A stretch of DNA of 10,350 nucleotides from Bacteroidota bacterium (GTDB lineage Bacteria > Bacteroidota > Bacteroidia > Bacteroidales > UBA1402): contig JAUZOU010000074.1 in NCBI GenBank assembly GCA_030706285.1, positions 1 to 10,350 of the forward strand, written 5' to 3'. Below are positions 1 through 6,988 of the stretch, in pieces; within the stretch, counting starts at the first letter, position 1, and the number at the start of each line of letters is the position of its first letter. The notes beneath the pieces are model-generated. The model saw nothing but the letters and a program-made list of their open reading frames with translations. It was not told where the DNA came from and did no database searches. A program made the translations under genes and the position numbers.

Positions 1-662
1 CAAAGGTTGTAGAACATGCTTTTCATGTTCCTGGCCTTGGCCTCTTTGAGGTAAGAATTAATGGTGGAACGGTAACAAACCGTCGACGAAATGTTCAGCC
101 AGCTTGCCGATGGAGATAGCGCCGTTCCTGCAAGCGGTTTTTGATGATCGTAATGCCAGTCGTAATATTGAAGGCCATTCAGGTGATATCTGCTCAGTTT
201 GGTCATCACTTCAGTGATTCTTTCCTGGCTTAACTGTCCGAAATCGGAAAGGAAACCGTACCGGGGAAATTTGGCCCAGTCGCTAGAAACGTCAATGCCG
301 ATCGATCCGATTACTGTTTCTTCCGTCCCGTCTTTCCGGTAGACTTCTGCCAGATAACCGGTAAAATCGTTTTCCGGAGCTATCCAGGTCCAGGTTTTTC
401 CGCTGATTGCCTGGTCAGCCATGACATGACCCAACTGCCTGTACCGTACGAAATAATTCCCGTTCAACGTTCTGTCGGACGTGATGGTGACGGTTGAGCC
501 TGGTGAGTAACTGGCTTTATCGAGAGACAGCGAAATGCTTTTAATAAGGGTGTTGGCAGAAGGAACGGAATTGTCGTCATATTCCCTGCAACCGTAACAC
601 GTTCCCAGAAAACAGATGCTCAGGGAAAAAAGTAATAGCGATCTTTTCATTCGTTGGTTCAT
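1..662 (-). CDS. Glycoside hydrolase family 66 lipoprotein (dextranase type), N-terminal part
   Basis: Partial gene, missing its 3' end at the left edge: 220 codons plus two bases are present. Family GH66 holds endo-dextranases, which cut alpha-1,6 bonds in dextran, and cycloisomaltooligosaccharide glucanotransferases. The protein starts with a lipoprotein signal (hydrophobic LLLFSLSICFLG, then Cys22 and Cys25; either could be the lipidated residue), so an outer-membrane surface location is likely. Residues about 38-125 look like a beta-sandwich (Ig-like) domain. The GH66 barrel begins near residue 129 with WAKFPRYGFLSDF and the family hallmark RYHLNGLQYYDWHYDHQKPL at 158-177. The catalytic Asp and Glu of the family would lie beyond the window, so activity cannot be judged. 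An in-frame ATG at 650 (MKRSLLL...) is an equally good start. The gene follows the susE/F-like gene by 105 nt and is the enzyme of the PUL. The family call is firm; dextranase rather than transferase is inferred from the PUL context. Confidence 0.87.
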   Translation of the reverse strand, partial: MNQRMKRSLLLFSLSICFLGTCYGCREYDDNSVPSANTLIKSISLSLDKASYSPGSTVTITSDRTLNGNYFVRYRQLGHVMADQAISGKTWTWIAPENDFTGYLAEVYRKDGTEETVIGSIGIDVSSDWAKFPRYGFLSDFGQLSQERITEVMTKLSRYHLNGLQYYDWHYDHQKPLAGTALSPSASWLNISSTVCYRSTINSYLKEAKARNMKSMFYNL

Positions 663-675
663 GCGTGTGTGATAT

Positions 676-736
676 AAAAGATGTCTCAGGAAAGGTTTTG
701 CTTCAATCCCGGTTCCCCTTTCTTGAGATATCTTTT
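676..736 (-). other. Intergenic 20-bp imperfect stem-loop between susE/F-like gene and GH66 gene
   Basis: Two 20-nt arms (676-695 and 717-736) are inverted repeats with 18 of 20 positions matching, around a 21-nt loop. In the minus-strand transcript the two mismatches are A-C, while in the opposite strand they would be G-U pairs. The 3' arm in the gene direction ends in TTTT followed by ATATC, so there is only a short U run. It could be a partial terminator or attenuator, or an mRNA-stabilising or processing hairpin that sets GH66 levels relative to the Sus proteins. The inverted repeat is directly visible; the role is inference. Confidence 0.6.
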
Positions 737-767
737 GTTAAGAATTGTTTTTACTGAAATGTCTTTT

Positions 768-2240
768 CTATTGTTTGGCAATCGTAATGCTTTCAGTCAA
801 CTGGTTGCAGGTGATTTTATAGGTCCCGGCATCCTTGATTTTCCATTTGCGGTCGACCTCAGCCATTTTCGAATCATGGATCTTATCGACAAATGTCATG
901 TATTGCTCGCTTCCGGTCGGGACTTCTCCATTGGCAGCTGCCATAAACCAGGCTCCCATCCAGTCTCCCTGTTTATCGCAGGTTATTTTCATATCTCCGG
1001 CAGTCAGTTGACCGGTCCATGTCTGGGTGTAGTCATCTGTTTTTGTCATTGCGGTGGCTTTGTCTATTGACCAGCCGCTAGGGGTGGCATCTCCGACCAG
1101 GTACAAGGTTTCGTAGGGAGTAAAGACGGACATGGTCAACGATTCGGAGCCTTCGGTAATGTTGAGCGCCATTTTGTACGCTTTTCCGCAATCAGCCTGA
1201 GGAATGTTCCATTTGTAATCACCATTGTCATTCTGCATAGCTTCCGAATGGGTATAAGGTGCATTGGCAATGGTCGGATGGTACATATTATCCCAACTGT
1301 TTTCAGCTGTTGCGAATTTGAATTCTCCTCCGCCATTATAATTCAATACGGCTCCGTATCTGAAGATGTAACTGTTGGACGGATCTCTTCGCATTTCAAC
1401 GAATCCCCAGTTTGTAAAGCTACCGACAAAAAAGATCTTTTCATATTTCGGTCCTTTCATGGCTGTGATGGAAATAGTCAGATCGATCAGGTTGACAGCG
1501 ATCCGGTAGCTACCGGTTTTTTCGATGGTGAACTGTTCATCGGGCTGAGTGTCTGCATCCCTGTAAACCAGTTTCGGTGTCCCGGAAGTAGCATCTTTGT
1601 TGTAAGAAGGCATCCAGCCTGTATTAGTGGTCAGGAATTTAAAATTACCAGTGCTCAGATCTCCGATCCAGACAAAACCACCTGCTTCTCCCGATATGGG
1701 GTTCATTTTTGTCGCTTTGTCAAGGCTCCAACCGTTGGGAGTAGCATCTCCGATGAGGTACAACGTTGAAGAAACCGGTTTGTAGGAAGTGATTTTCAAT
1801 GGAACCGATTCGGAAACCTGTTGTTCGACGCTTGTATCGGCAGGAATGGCAATGATGCGCGCTTCCAGATCGGCTGTTGAACCGTATTCGATGTGAAACG
1901 TATCTTTTATGATGGCGTTGAGTTCGGCATTGGTATACTCCAATTTAAAAATATTCTTTCCAATAGAATGACTGACGGCATTCTTAAAATTGTTACCGGC
2001 TTTATCGAGCTGGAGTTGGTAAGTCATGGCACAGTTGGTTCCTTTATTGGTCCCGCTTGTCCAGGTGAAGGTCAGGGCGGTATTGTCCGGAACCTTAATG
2101 TTGAGTGCCAATTCATTGTGATTCACGCTGAGGGCAAGTGGCGTTTCTCCCTTGTTCAGCTCCATGTAGCTTTCATCGCAGGAGATGGTAAACAGTAGCA
2201 GCAACAGTCCCCAAAGAGACATCTTTATTGTTCGTTTCAT
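768..2240 (-). CDS. SusE/SusF-like outer-membrane glycan-binding lipoprotein
   Basis: Surface lipoprotein of 490 residues that should bind the target glucan beside the SusC-SusD importer. The signal peptide MKRTIKMSLWGLLLLLFTIS is followed by lipid-accepting Cys21. Residues about 29-152 fit the SusE N-terminal domain. Three tandem beta-sandwich binding domains follow: about 159-262, 266-372 and 377-490. The first and third open with near-identical blocks (LYLIGDATPNGWSLDKATKM and LYLVGDATPSGWSIDKATAM); the middle one opens IFFVGSFTNWG. Each carries a later aromatic motif (GWMPSY, SWDNMYHP, DWMGAWF) likely to form the sugar platform. A longer reading from a TTG at 2264 would overlap the susD stop and add eight residues before the signal peptide, so ATG 2240 was chosen; it lies 20 nt after susD. 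The stop is TAG. SusE and SusF cannot be told apart with certainty, and sequences of this class diverge with the glycan bound. Ligand (dextran) is inferred from the neighbouring GH66. Confidence 0.9.
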   Translation of the reverse strand: MKRTIKMSLWGLLLLLFTISCDESYMELNKGETPLALSVNHNELALNIKVPDNTALTFTWTSGTNKGTNCAMTYQLQLDKAGNNFKNAVSHSIGKNIFKLEYTNAELNAIIKDTFHIEYGSTADLEARIIAIPADTSVEQQVSESVPLKITSYKPVSSTLYLIGDATPNGWSLDKATKMNPISGEAGGFVWIGDLSTGNFKFLTTNTGWMPSYNKDATSGTPKLVYRDADTQPDEQFTIEKTGSYRIAVNLIDLTISITAMKGPKYEKIFFVGSFTNWGFVEMRRDPSNSYIFRYGAVLNYNGGGEFKFATAENSWDNMYHPTIANAPYTHSEAMQNDNGDYKWNIPQADCGKAYKMALNITEGSESLTMSVFTPYETLYLVGDATPSGWSIDKATAMTKTDDYTQTWTGQLTAGDMKITCDKQGDWMGAWFMAAANGEVPTGSEQYMTFVDKIHDSKMAEVDRKWKIKDAGTYKITCNQLTESITIAKQ

Positions 2241-2260
2241 AGTATCGTATTTAGTCGTTA

Positions 2261-3739
2261 TCAATAACCTGGGTTTTGTGTCATGTTCGGATTGGCATCG
2301 ATCTCATCCTGTGGAATAGGATAGAGGAGTCTCTCTTTTGTTACATTCGTTTTCCCGATCGATTTGAAGAATTTAATGGCATAATCACCGTTATCGATCC
2401 GGATAAGGTCAAACCATCTGTGTCCTTCGAATGCGAGTTCCATCCGGCGTTCATGAATGATTTTTTCTTTCATGACCTCTTTGTCGGTGGTGGTGACGTC
2501 AGGCAGACCGGCGCGTTTCCGCACTTTGTTTAACGGTATTTGGGCTTTCCCGGTTTCTCCGAGTTCGTTCAAGGCTTCGGCCTTCATCAACAGGACATCG
2601 GCAAACCGGTAAACGACAATATTGGCAGGATTGTTGTCGTAGCTGGAAGCGATGGATTTTGGAACAAGATACTTGCGAACGTTATAGCCTGTCGTTGACC
2701 AGGAAGGGTCGTAGTCTTTGCCGTCGAATTGAGGACAGCCTTTGTACAGGATGGTGACGTCTTTCCGGAGATCTCCCGGCTCATAAGCATCGACGAACTC
2801 TTGATTGACGTGATCCCATCCCCAGCTACCTCCGACCCAGTCAGAACTGCGCGGTCCCATGTAGGTGCTCAGCCAGCAGGCCTGATTGTCATTTGTCCAG
2901 AAATCGTAGACTTTCGATCCGGAATACTGAACTTCAAACAACGATTCGGCTCCGTTGTTGATCAACGGGTTGAAATTATCGGCATAGTTCATTGTACTCA
3001 GGTCGTATCCAAGATCTTCGATGGCCTGGCACAGGTCAACCACCTGTTTGTAATTGGTTCCCAACGTCAGATAGACTTTTGCCAGCATACATTCTGCTGC
3101 TTCTTTGCAGGCGCGTCCCAGGTCTTTTGAACCATAACTGCTTTTGACCGGCAGCAACTCAATGGCTTTTTGGCAATCGGAAACGATCTGTTCGTAAACC
3201 TTATCTTTCGGTGTTCTGGCCTGGTTCAGGTTGCTACCGACAGCCAGCGGTTCTGTCTGTAAGGGCACATCTCCGAATACCCGGACTAGAATGAAATAAT
3301 AGTGAGCTCTCAGAAAATAAGCTTCACCGAGTATTCTGTTGCGTAAGGCTGCATCCATATCGATGGTAGGGATATTTTTCAAGACGATGTTACATCTCAG
3401 AATGCCAGGATAGGGACCTCTCCAAAGGTCAAGTGCCGCTAGATTTGTTGAACTGGCGTTGAAATTGGCCAGATCGGTGGTTTCGAGACCGTCTGTTGCA
3501 CCATCGCCACCGACAAGGCCGTTTCCGGCAATGATATCGGTCGACCAGATACGCATGTTGTAGATTTTCGGCCATTGAAGAGGCTGATAGGCGGCATCGA
3601 TCAAAGCCAGCGCGTCTGTTCCGGTCAGCTTGGCTTCTGTGCTGATGGTGTCGAGTGGGGCTTTATCAAGAAAATCTTCGCAGGAAGTAAAGGCCATCAC
3701 TCCCAATAGCAGGGCGAGTATATAGGATATTTTTTTCAT
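2261..3739 (-). CDS. susD: SusD/RagB-family nutrient-binding outer-membrane lipoprotein
   Basis: SusD homologue of 492 residues, the usual size. It forms the lid of the SusC barrel at the cell surface and captures oligosaccharides for import. The signal MKKISYILALLLGVMAFTS leads to lipid-accepting Cys20, followed by the typical EDFLDKAPLD opening. The N-terminal half fits the SusD-like alpha-helical TPR-bearing domain (about 20-230), with ILGEAYFLRAHYYFILVRVFG as a characteristic helix pair. The C-terminal half (about 270-492) fits the SusD/RagB domain, including the classic LNKVRKRAGLP and IIHERRMELAFEGHRWFDL motifs and a closing YPIPQDEIDANPNMTQNPGY. It starts 11 nt after the susC stop and ends (TGA) 20 nt before the SusE/F-like gene, so these are co-transcribed and probably co-translated. 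Specificity for alpha-1,6-glucan is inferred from the downstream GH66 gene, not from the protein itself. Confidence 0.96.
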   Translation of the reverse strand: MKKISYILALLLGVMAFTSCEDFLDKAPLDTISTEAKLTGTDALALIDAAYQPLQWPKIYNMRIWSTDIIAGNGLVGGDGATDGLETTDLANFNASSTNLAALDLWRGPYPGILRCNIVLKNIPTIDMDAALRNRILGEAYFLRAHYYFILVRVFGDVPLQTEPLAVGSNLNQARTPKDKVYEQIVSDCQKAIELLPVKSSYGSKDLGRACKEAAECMLAKVYLTLGTNYKQVVDLCQAIEDLGYDLSTMNYADNFNPLINNGAESLFEVQYSGSKVYDFWTNDNQACWLSTYMGPRSSDWVGGSWGWDHVNQEFVDAYEPGDLRKDVTILYKGCPQFDGKDYDPSWSTTGYNVRKYLVPKSIASSYDNNPANIVVYRFADVLLMKAEALNELGETGKAQIPLNKVRKRAGLPDVTTTDKEVMKEKIIHERRMELAFEGHRWFDLIRIDNGDYAIKFFKSIGKTNVTKERLLYPIPQDEIDANPNMTQNPGY

Positions 3740-3750
3740 TTCAGTACGGA

Positions 3751-6700
3751 TTAAAAGTTTACATCAATTCCCAGATTGTAGCTGCGGGTTACTGGGTAGT
3801 TGCCCATGTCGAATCCATCCAGACTGACTTCGGGATCAAATCCCTGATAGTTTGTCATAGTCAACAGGTTCTGTCCCGACAGAAACAAACGAACGCCATT
3901 AATGCCGGATTTTTTCAGCCATTGTTGAGGAATCGAATAACCGATTGTTAGTGTTTTGAGCCTGATATAAGAACCGTCTTCGATGAATCGTGTCGAACTT
4001 CTGACATTTTTGTTCGGGTCATTGTAAATGGCTCTTGGTATTGAATTGGAGGTGCCTTCACCGGTCCAGCGGTTCAAGGTGGTTGCGTATTGGTTGAAAG
4101 CCACGGCCATTTCCTCCAGATAAATTTTGTTGGCATTAAAGACATCATTGCCTTCGACGCCCTGTATGAATATTTCAGCGTCGAAATTCCCGTAACGCAA
4201 GGTGTTGTTCAAAGAGAAGGTGAAATCGGGGAACGGATTGCCGATAATGGTTCTGTCTTTATCGTCGATGACACCGTTGTTGTCAAGGTCTCTGAACTTT
4301 ATGTCACCGGGAGCGGCACCGGACTGGTAAGCCCAGTTATCAACCTCTTCCTGGTTTTGGAAAAGGCCGTCCATTACCCATCCGTAGAAAGAACCGACCG
4401 GATAACCTTCCATGTGTACCCTGGTGTTTCCGGACATTTCGACACTGCCGTAATAAGTAGGTGTGCTGCTGTTCAGACTGATGATCTTGTTTTTATTGTA
4501 GGAAAAATTGAAATCACTGGTCCAGGCAAATTTCCCGGTGTTGAACCAATCGCAGGAAAGAGTGGTCTCAAATCCTTTGTTGCTTACGCTACCGGCATTG
4601 ATGGAAGGCACGTCTATATCGGAATAGCCGCTTGAAACGGGGACTTCCATCGGTACCAGCATGTCAACGGTCTTTTTGTTGTAAACATCGAGAGAAAGCC
4701 GGATGCGGTTTTTCAGGAAACCGAGATCGACTCCGGCATTGGTTTGTTTGACTTCTTCCCAATGGACTTCAGGATTTGGCATTTTATTGGCCACAAGGGT
4801 ACTGACGTCAGTTCCGTTGAACGAATAAATGCCGGTGTTGTAGGTCGAGGCAAAGGAATAATTGCCGATGTTCTGGTTTCCGGTAACGCCGTATCCGGCA
4901 CGAAGTTTGACATCAGACAGCCATGATTCTTTGTTGAACCAATCTTCGTCACTCAGTCTCCAGGCAGCCGAGAAGGATGGAAAGGTACCCCAGCGGTGGT
5001 TTGCACCGAATCTTGATGAACCATCTCTACGCACAGTTGCAGTGAGTAAATAACGGTTCAGATAACTGTAATTTGCTCTGAACATAATGGACGCAATGGA
5101 CCATTCGCTGCCACTCCCTGTAAGCGTTAAAATCTTTGTCCCATTGCATAACTGGTTGGTTTCATCTTTGAGAAAATCTTCCTTTGATCCGTTGAAGAAA
5201 TCTTCGACACCCCATTGTAGGCTCGTTCCGGCCATAACATTGATTTGATGGGCTCCGAACGTCTTGTCATAGGTAAAATAGTTATCTGTCAGGTAGTTGA
5301 AAGTTCTGTCCGTCCCTTTATAAAGAGAGGATTTGGCAATACTCGTCGGTTTCCAGTTATAAGCAGGTACAAAATTGGTCGCGTAGGCTATTTTAGCTTC
5401 AAGTCCGGCTACGGATTTAAATTTCAACCCATTGAACAGTGAGAGTTCAGTAAAAATATTGCCCAGCAGATTGTAACCATCCGTAACGTTTTTGTCGATG
5501 ATCGACGTCCCGTACTGATTCCTTCTGTCGCCATACCACAGCGAATTCCCGCTCGGACCGGAATAGGATCCGTCTGCCTCATACACAGCCTGTGTCGGCA
5601 ATGATTTGTAGACATCCATTAGATTATAATCGCCATTGGTTTTTTTGTCGGCACTGAAGGTGAGGTTGTTACCAAACTTGATCCATTTTTTGACTTGTTG
5701 TTCGGTATTGCATTGGAAGGTCATCCGTTTGTATCCGACACTGTTTACAATCCCTTGATAGTCTGCCAATCCGCCAGACACATAGTAATTGCTCTTGTCA
5801 TTTCCACCGGAATAGCTGACCGTATATTTATTGGTTTTTGCGGTTCTGAACATCAGGTCGATCCAATCGGTTCCTTTTCCCAGCGACGCGGGATCGCTCC
5901 AGGCAGGATTGGTGGCCAGGCCGCCTGCAGAAAGCAAATCGTTGCTTAACTGAGCATATTCGGCGGCATTCAGCATCTTCGGTATGTTTGTAGCCTCAGC
6001 CATCCCAAAATCGGCTTTAACACTGATTTTTCCGTCGCCGCTTTTTCCCTTTTTAGTGGTGATCATGACAACGCCGTTAGCGCCACGTGAACCGTAAATG
6101 GCTGTAGCAGAAGCATCTTTCAGAATATCGATGTTTTCGATGTCCTCGACATTGATGGAATTTAATCCCATACTCATTGGAACCCCATCCACAACATATA
6201 ACGGATCGCTGTCGTGGATGGTGCCAAGACCGCGAATTTTCAAAGAAACGTTTTGCTGAGGATTTCCGTTGTCGACGACGTAGACGCCGGCCGCTCTTCC
6301 TTGCAACGCTTGTCCGAGACTGGTGACCGGTTTGTCGCTCATGATTTTCTGATTGATACTCGAGACAGAACCGGTCAGGTCTTTTTTACGGACCGATCCG
6401 TATCCGATCACGACCAGTTCATCCAGCATGGTTGTATTCTCCGACAGGATGATATCAATCGATGTCCGGTTCTTGACGGCAATTTCCTGCGGTTTATAAC
6501 CGATAAAAGTGACACTGAGTGTCGCGTCCGGATTGACGTTCAGGAAAAATGACCCGTCAGCACCGGTTATGGCCCCGTTTGCTTTGTTTGCCTTATCGCA
6601 GACGGTCGCTCCGGTAACGGGTTGCCCGGATTCGGTACGTACATAACCCTTCACACTTGTTTTCTGGGCCATCGCTTTCGGCGATACCAGCAAGGCTGTC

Positions 6701-6759
6701 ACAAAAAGAAATGTGAATAGGAGCCTGCCAGTGTACTTTAATGGTAAGATGTTTTTCAT
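3751..6759 (-). CDS. susC: SusC/RagA-family TonB-linked outer-membrane importer
   Basis: TonB-dependent transporter of 1002 residues that carries glycan oligosaccharides across the outer membrane in complex with SusD. A signal peptide is cut after AMA (residue 31). Residues about 34-108 form a carboxypeptidase-regulatory-like beta domain (VKGYVRTESGQPVTGATV). The TonB-box region DELVVIGYG (113-121) follows, then the plug domain (about 122-240) containing LGQALQGRAAGV, IRGLGT and PLYVVDGVP. The SusC signature DASATAIYGSRGANGVVMIT closes the plug. The rest is the 22-strand barrel, ending in a strand with terminal Phe (YNLGIDVNF). No STN domain precedes the carboxypeptidase-like domain, so it is not a transporter that signals through an anti-sigma/ECF pair; this agrees with the SusR-like regulator upstream. 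It is the first gene of the susC-susD-susE/F-GH66 run, with a 229-nt regulatory region before it. Confidence 0.97.
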   Translation of the reverse strand: MKNILPLKYTGRLLFTFLFVTALLVSPKAMAQKTSVKGYVRTESGQPVTGATVCDKANKANGAITGADGSFFLNVNPDATLSVTFIGYKPQEIAVKNRTSIDIILSENTTMLDELVVIGYGSVRKKDLTGSVSSINQKIMSDKPVTSLGQALQGRAAGVYVVDNGNPQQNVSLKIRGLGTIHDSDPLYVVDGVPMSMGLNSINVEDIENIDILKDASATAIYGSRGANGVVMITTKKGKSGDGKISVKADFGMAEATNIPKMLNAAEYAQLSNDLLSAGGLATNPAWSDPASLGKGTDWIDLMFRTAKTNKYTVSYSGGNDKSNYYVSGGLADYQGIVNSVGYKRMTFQCNTEQQVKKWIKFGNNLTFSADKKTNGDYNLMDVYKSLPTQAVYEADGSYSGPSGNSLWYGDRRNQYGTSIIDKNVTDGYNLLGNIFTELSLFNGLKFKSVAGLEAKIAYATNFVPAYNWKPTSIAKSSLYKGTDRTFNYLTDNYFTYDKTFGAHQINVMAGTSLQWGVEDFFNGSKEDFLKDETNQLCNGTKILTLTGSGSEWSIASIMFRANYSYLNRYLLTATVRRDGSSRFGANHRWGTFPSFSAAWRLSDEDWFNKESWLSDVKLRAGYGVTGNQNIGNYSFASTYNTGIYSFNGTDVSTLVANKMPNPEVHWEEVKQTNAGVDLGFLKNRIRLSLDVYNKKTVDMLVPMEVPVSSGYSDIDVPSINAGSVSNKGFETTLSCDWFNTGKFAWTSDFNFSYNKNKIISLNSSTPTYYGSVEMSGNTRVHMEGYPVGSFYGWVMDGLFQNQEEVDNWAYQSGAAPGDIKFRDLDNNGVIDDKDRTIIGNPFPDFTFSLNNTLRYGNFDAEIFIQGVEGNDVFNANKIYLEEMAVAFNQYATTLNRWTGEGTSNSIPRAIYNDPNKNVRSSTRFIEDGSYIRLKTLTIGYSIPQQWLKKSGINGVRLFLSGQNLLTMTNYQGFDPEVSLDGFDMGNYPVTRSYNLGIDVNF

Positions 6760-6817
6760 TAAGTAAAAAATTTAGGTTAATGAACTATGGTATAAATCGT
6801 CACTTATAGCAACAAGA

Positions 6818-6825
6818 CGAAATTA
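6818..6825 (-). promoter_or_regulatory. Candidate -7 box of the susC promoter
   Basis: On the minus strand the sequence TAATTTCG matches 7 of 8 positions of the Bacteroides -7 consensus TAnnTTTG. It would give a 5' leader of roughly 50 nt before the susC ATG at 6759. A TTG lies 15 nt upstream of it, which is closer than the usual spacing to a -33 element, so the match is weak. A weak promoter would fit a gene that needs activation by the upstream regulator. Confidence 0.3.
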
Positions 6826-6844
6826 TCCCATTATCTGTTTCAAC

Positions 6845-6894
6845 TCCGGCTTTATAGGAAAATAGTAGCAACCGGTTTTACCGGATATTTTATA
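6845..6894 (-). promoter_or_regulatory. CCGG-rich candidate operator upstream of susC
   Basis: Three CCGG cores occur within 50 nt of otherwise AT-rich intergenic DNA (starting at 6846, 6872 and 6881). The last two form a palindrome, CCGGT-AAA-ACCGG on the minus strand (6872-6884). The outer two sit beside TATAAA runs in the same orientation (TATAAAGCCGGA and TATAAAATATCCGG), forming an imperfect direct repeat about 36-38 nt apart. The cluster is immediately upstream of the candidate promoter, where an activator such as the SusR-like protein would bind. The repeats are seen; the binding role is inference. Confidence 0.4.
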
Positions 6895-6931
6895 ATGTAC
6901 TAACAATCAAATTGATATAGATTAATCGATG

Positions 6932-6963
6932 AAAAAAAATGGTAGTGGTTCTTGAACAGAACC
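6932..6963 (-). terminator. Possible weak terminator of the regulator gene
   Basis: About 25 nt after the regulator stop codon, the minus strand holds a small hairpin (arms GGTTCT and AGAACC at 6958-6963 and 6947-6952, 5-nt loop). Seven nucleotides later there is a run of eight T (6939-6932). The stem is short and the gap before the T run is larger than ideal, so termination may be partial and some read-through into susC is possible. Confidence 0.42.
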
Positions 6964-6988
6964 TTGAAAGAGAAGATAACTATCGTTC

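Noticed and set aside
681..1070. Open frame of 129 codons on the plus strand overlapping the intergenic hairpin
   Set aside because: Most of it is antisense to the SusE/F-like gene and its start lies within the inverted repeat. A coding role is unlikely, although antisense transcription is not excluded.
1248..1769. Open frame of 173 codons on the plus strand inside the SusE/F-like gene
   Set aside because: Antisense to clear binding-domain repeats, cysteine-rich and low-quality protein sequence, no family resemblance.
2241..2264. Upstream TTG start for the SusE/F-like gene
   Set aside because: It would overlap the susD stop and place eight polar residues before a complete lipoprotein signal. 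The ATG at 2240 gives a standard signal peptide and 20-nt spacing.
4090..4635. Open frame of 181 codons on the plus strand inside susC
   Set aside because: It is antisense to a strongly supported SusC barrel region, its protein has no recognisable domain or signal, and nothing upstream suggests a start. It is an overlap artefact of the susC codon pattern.
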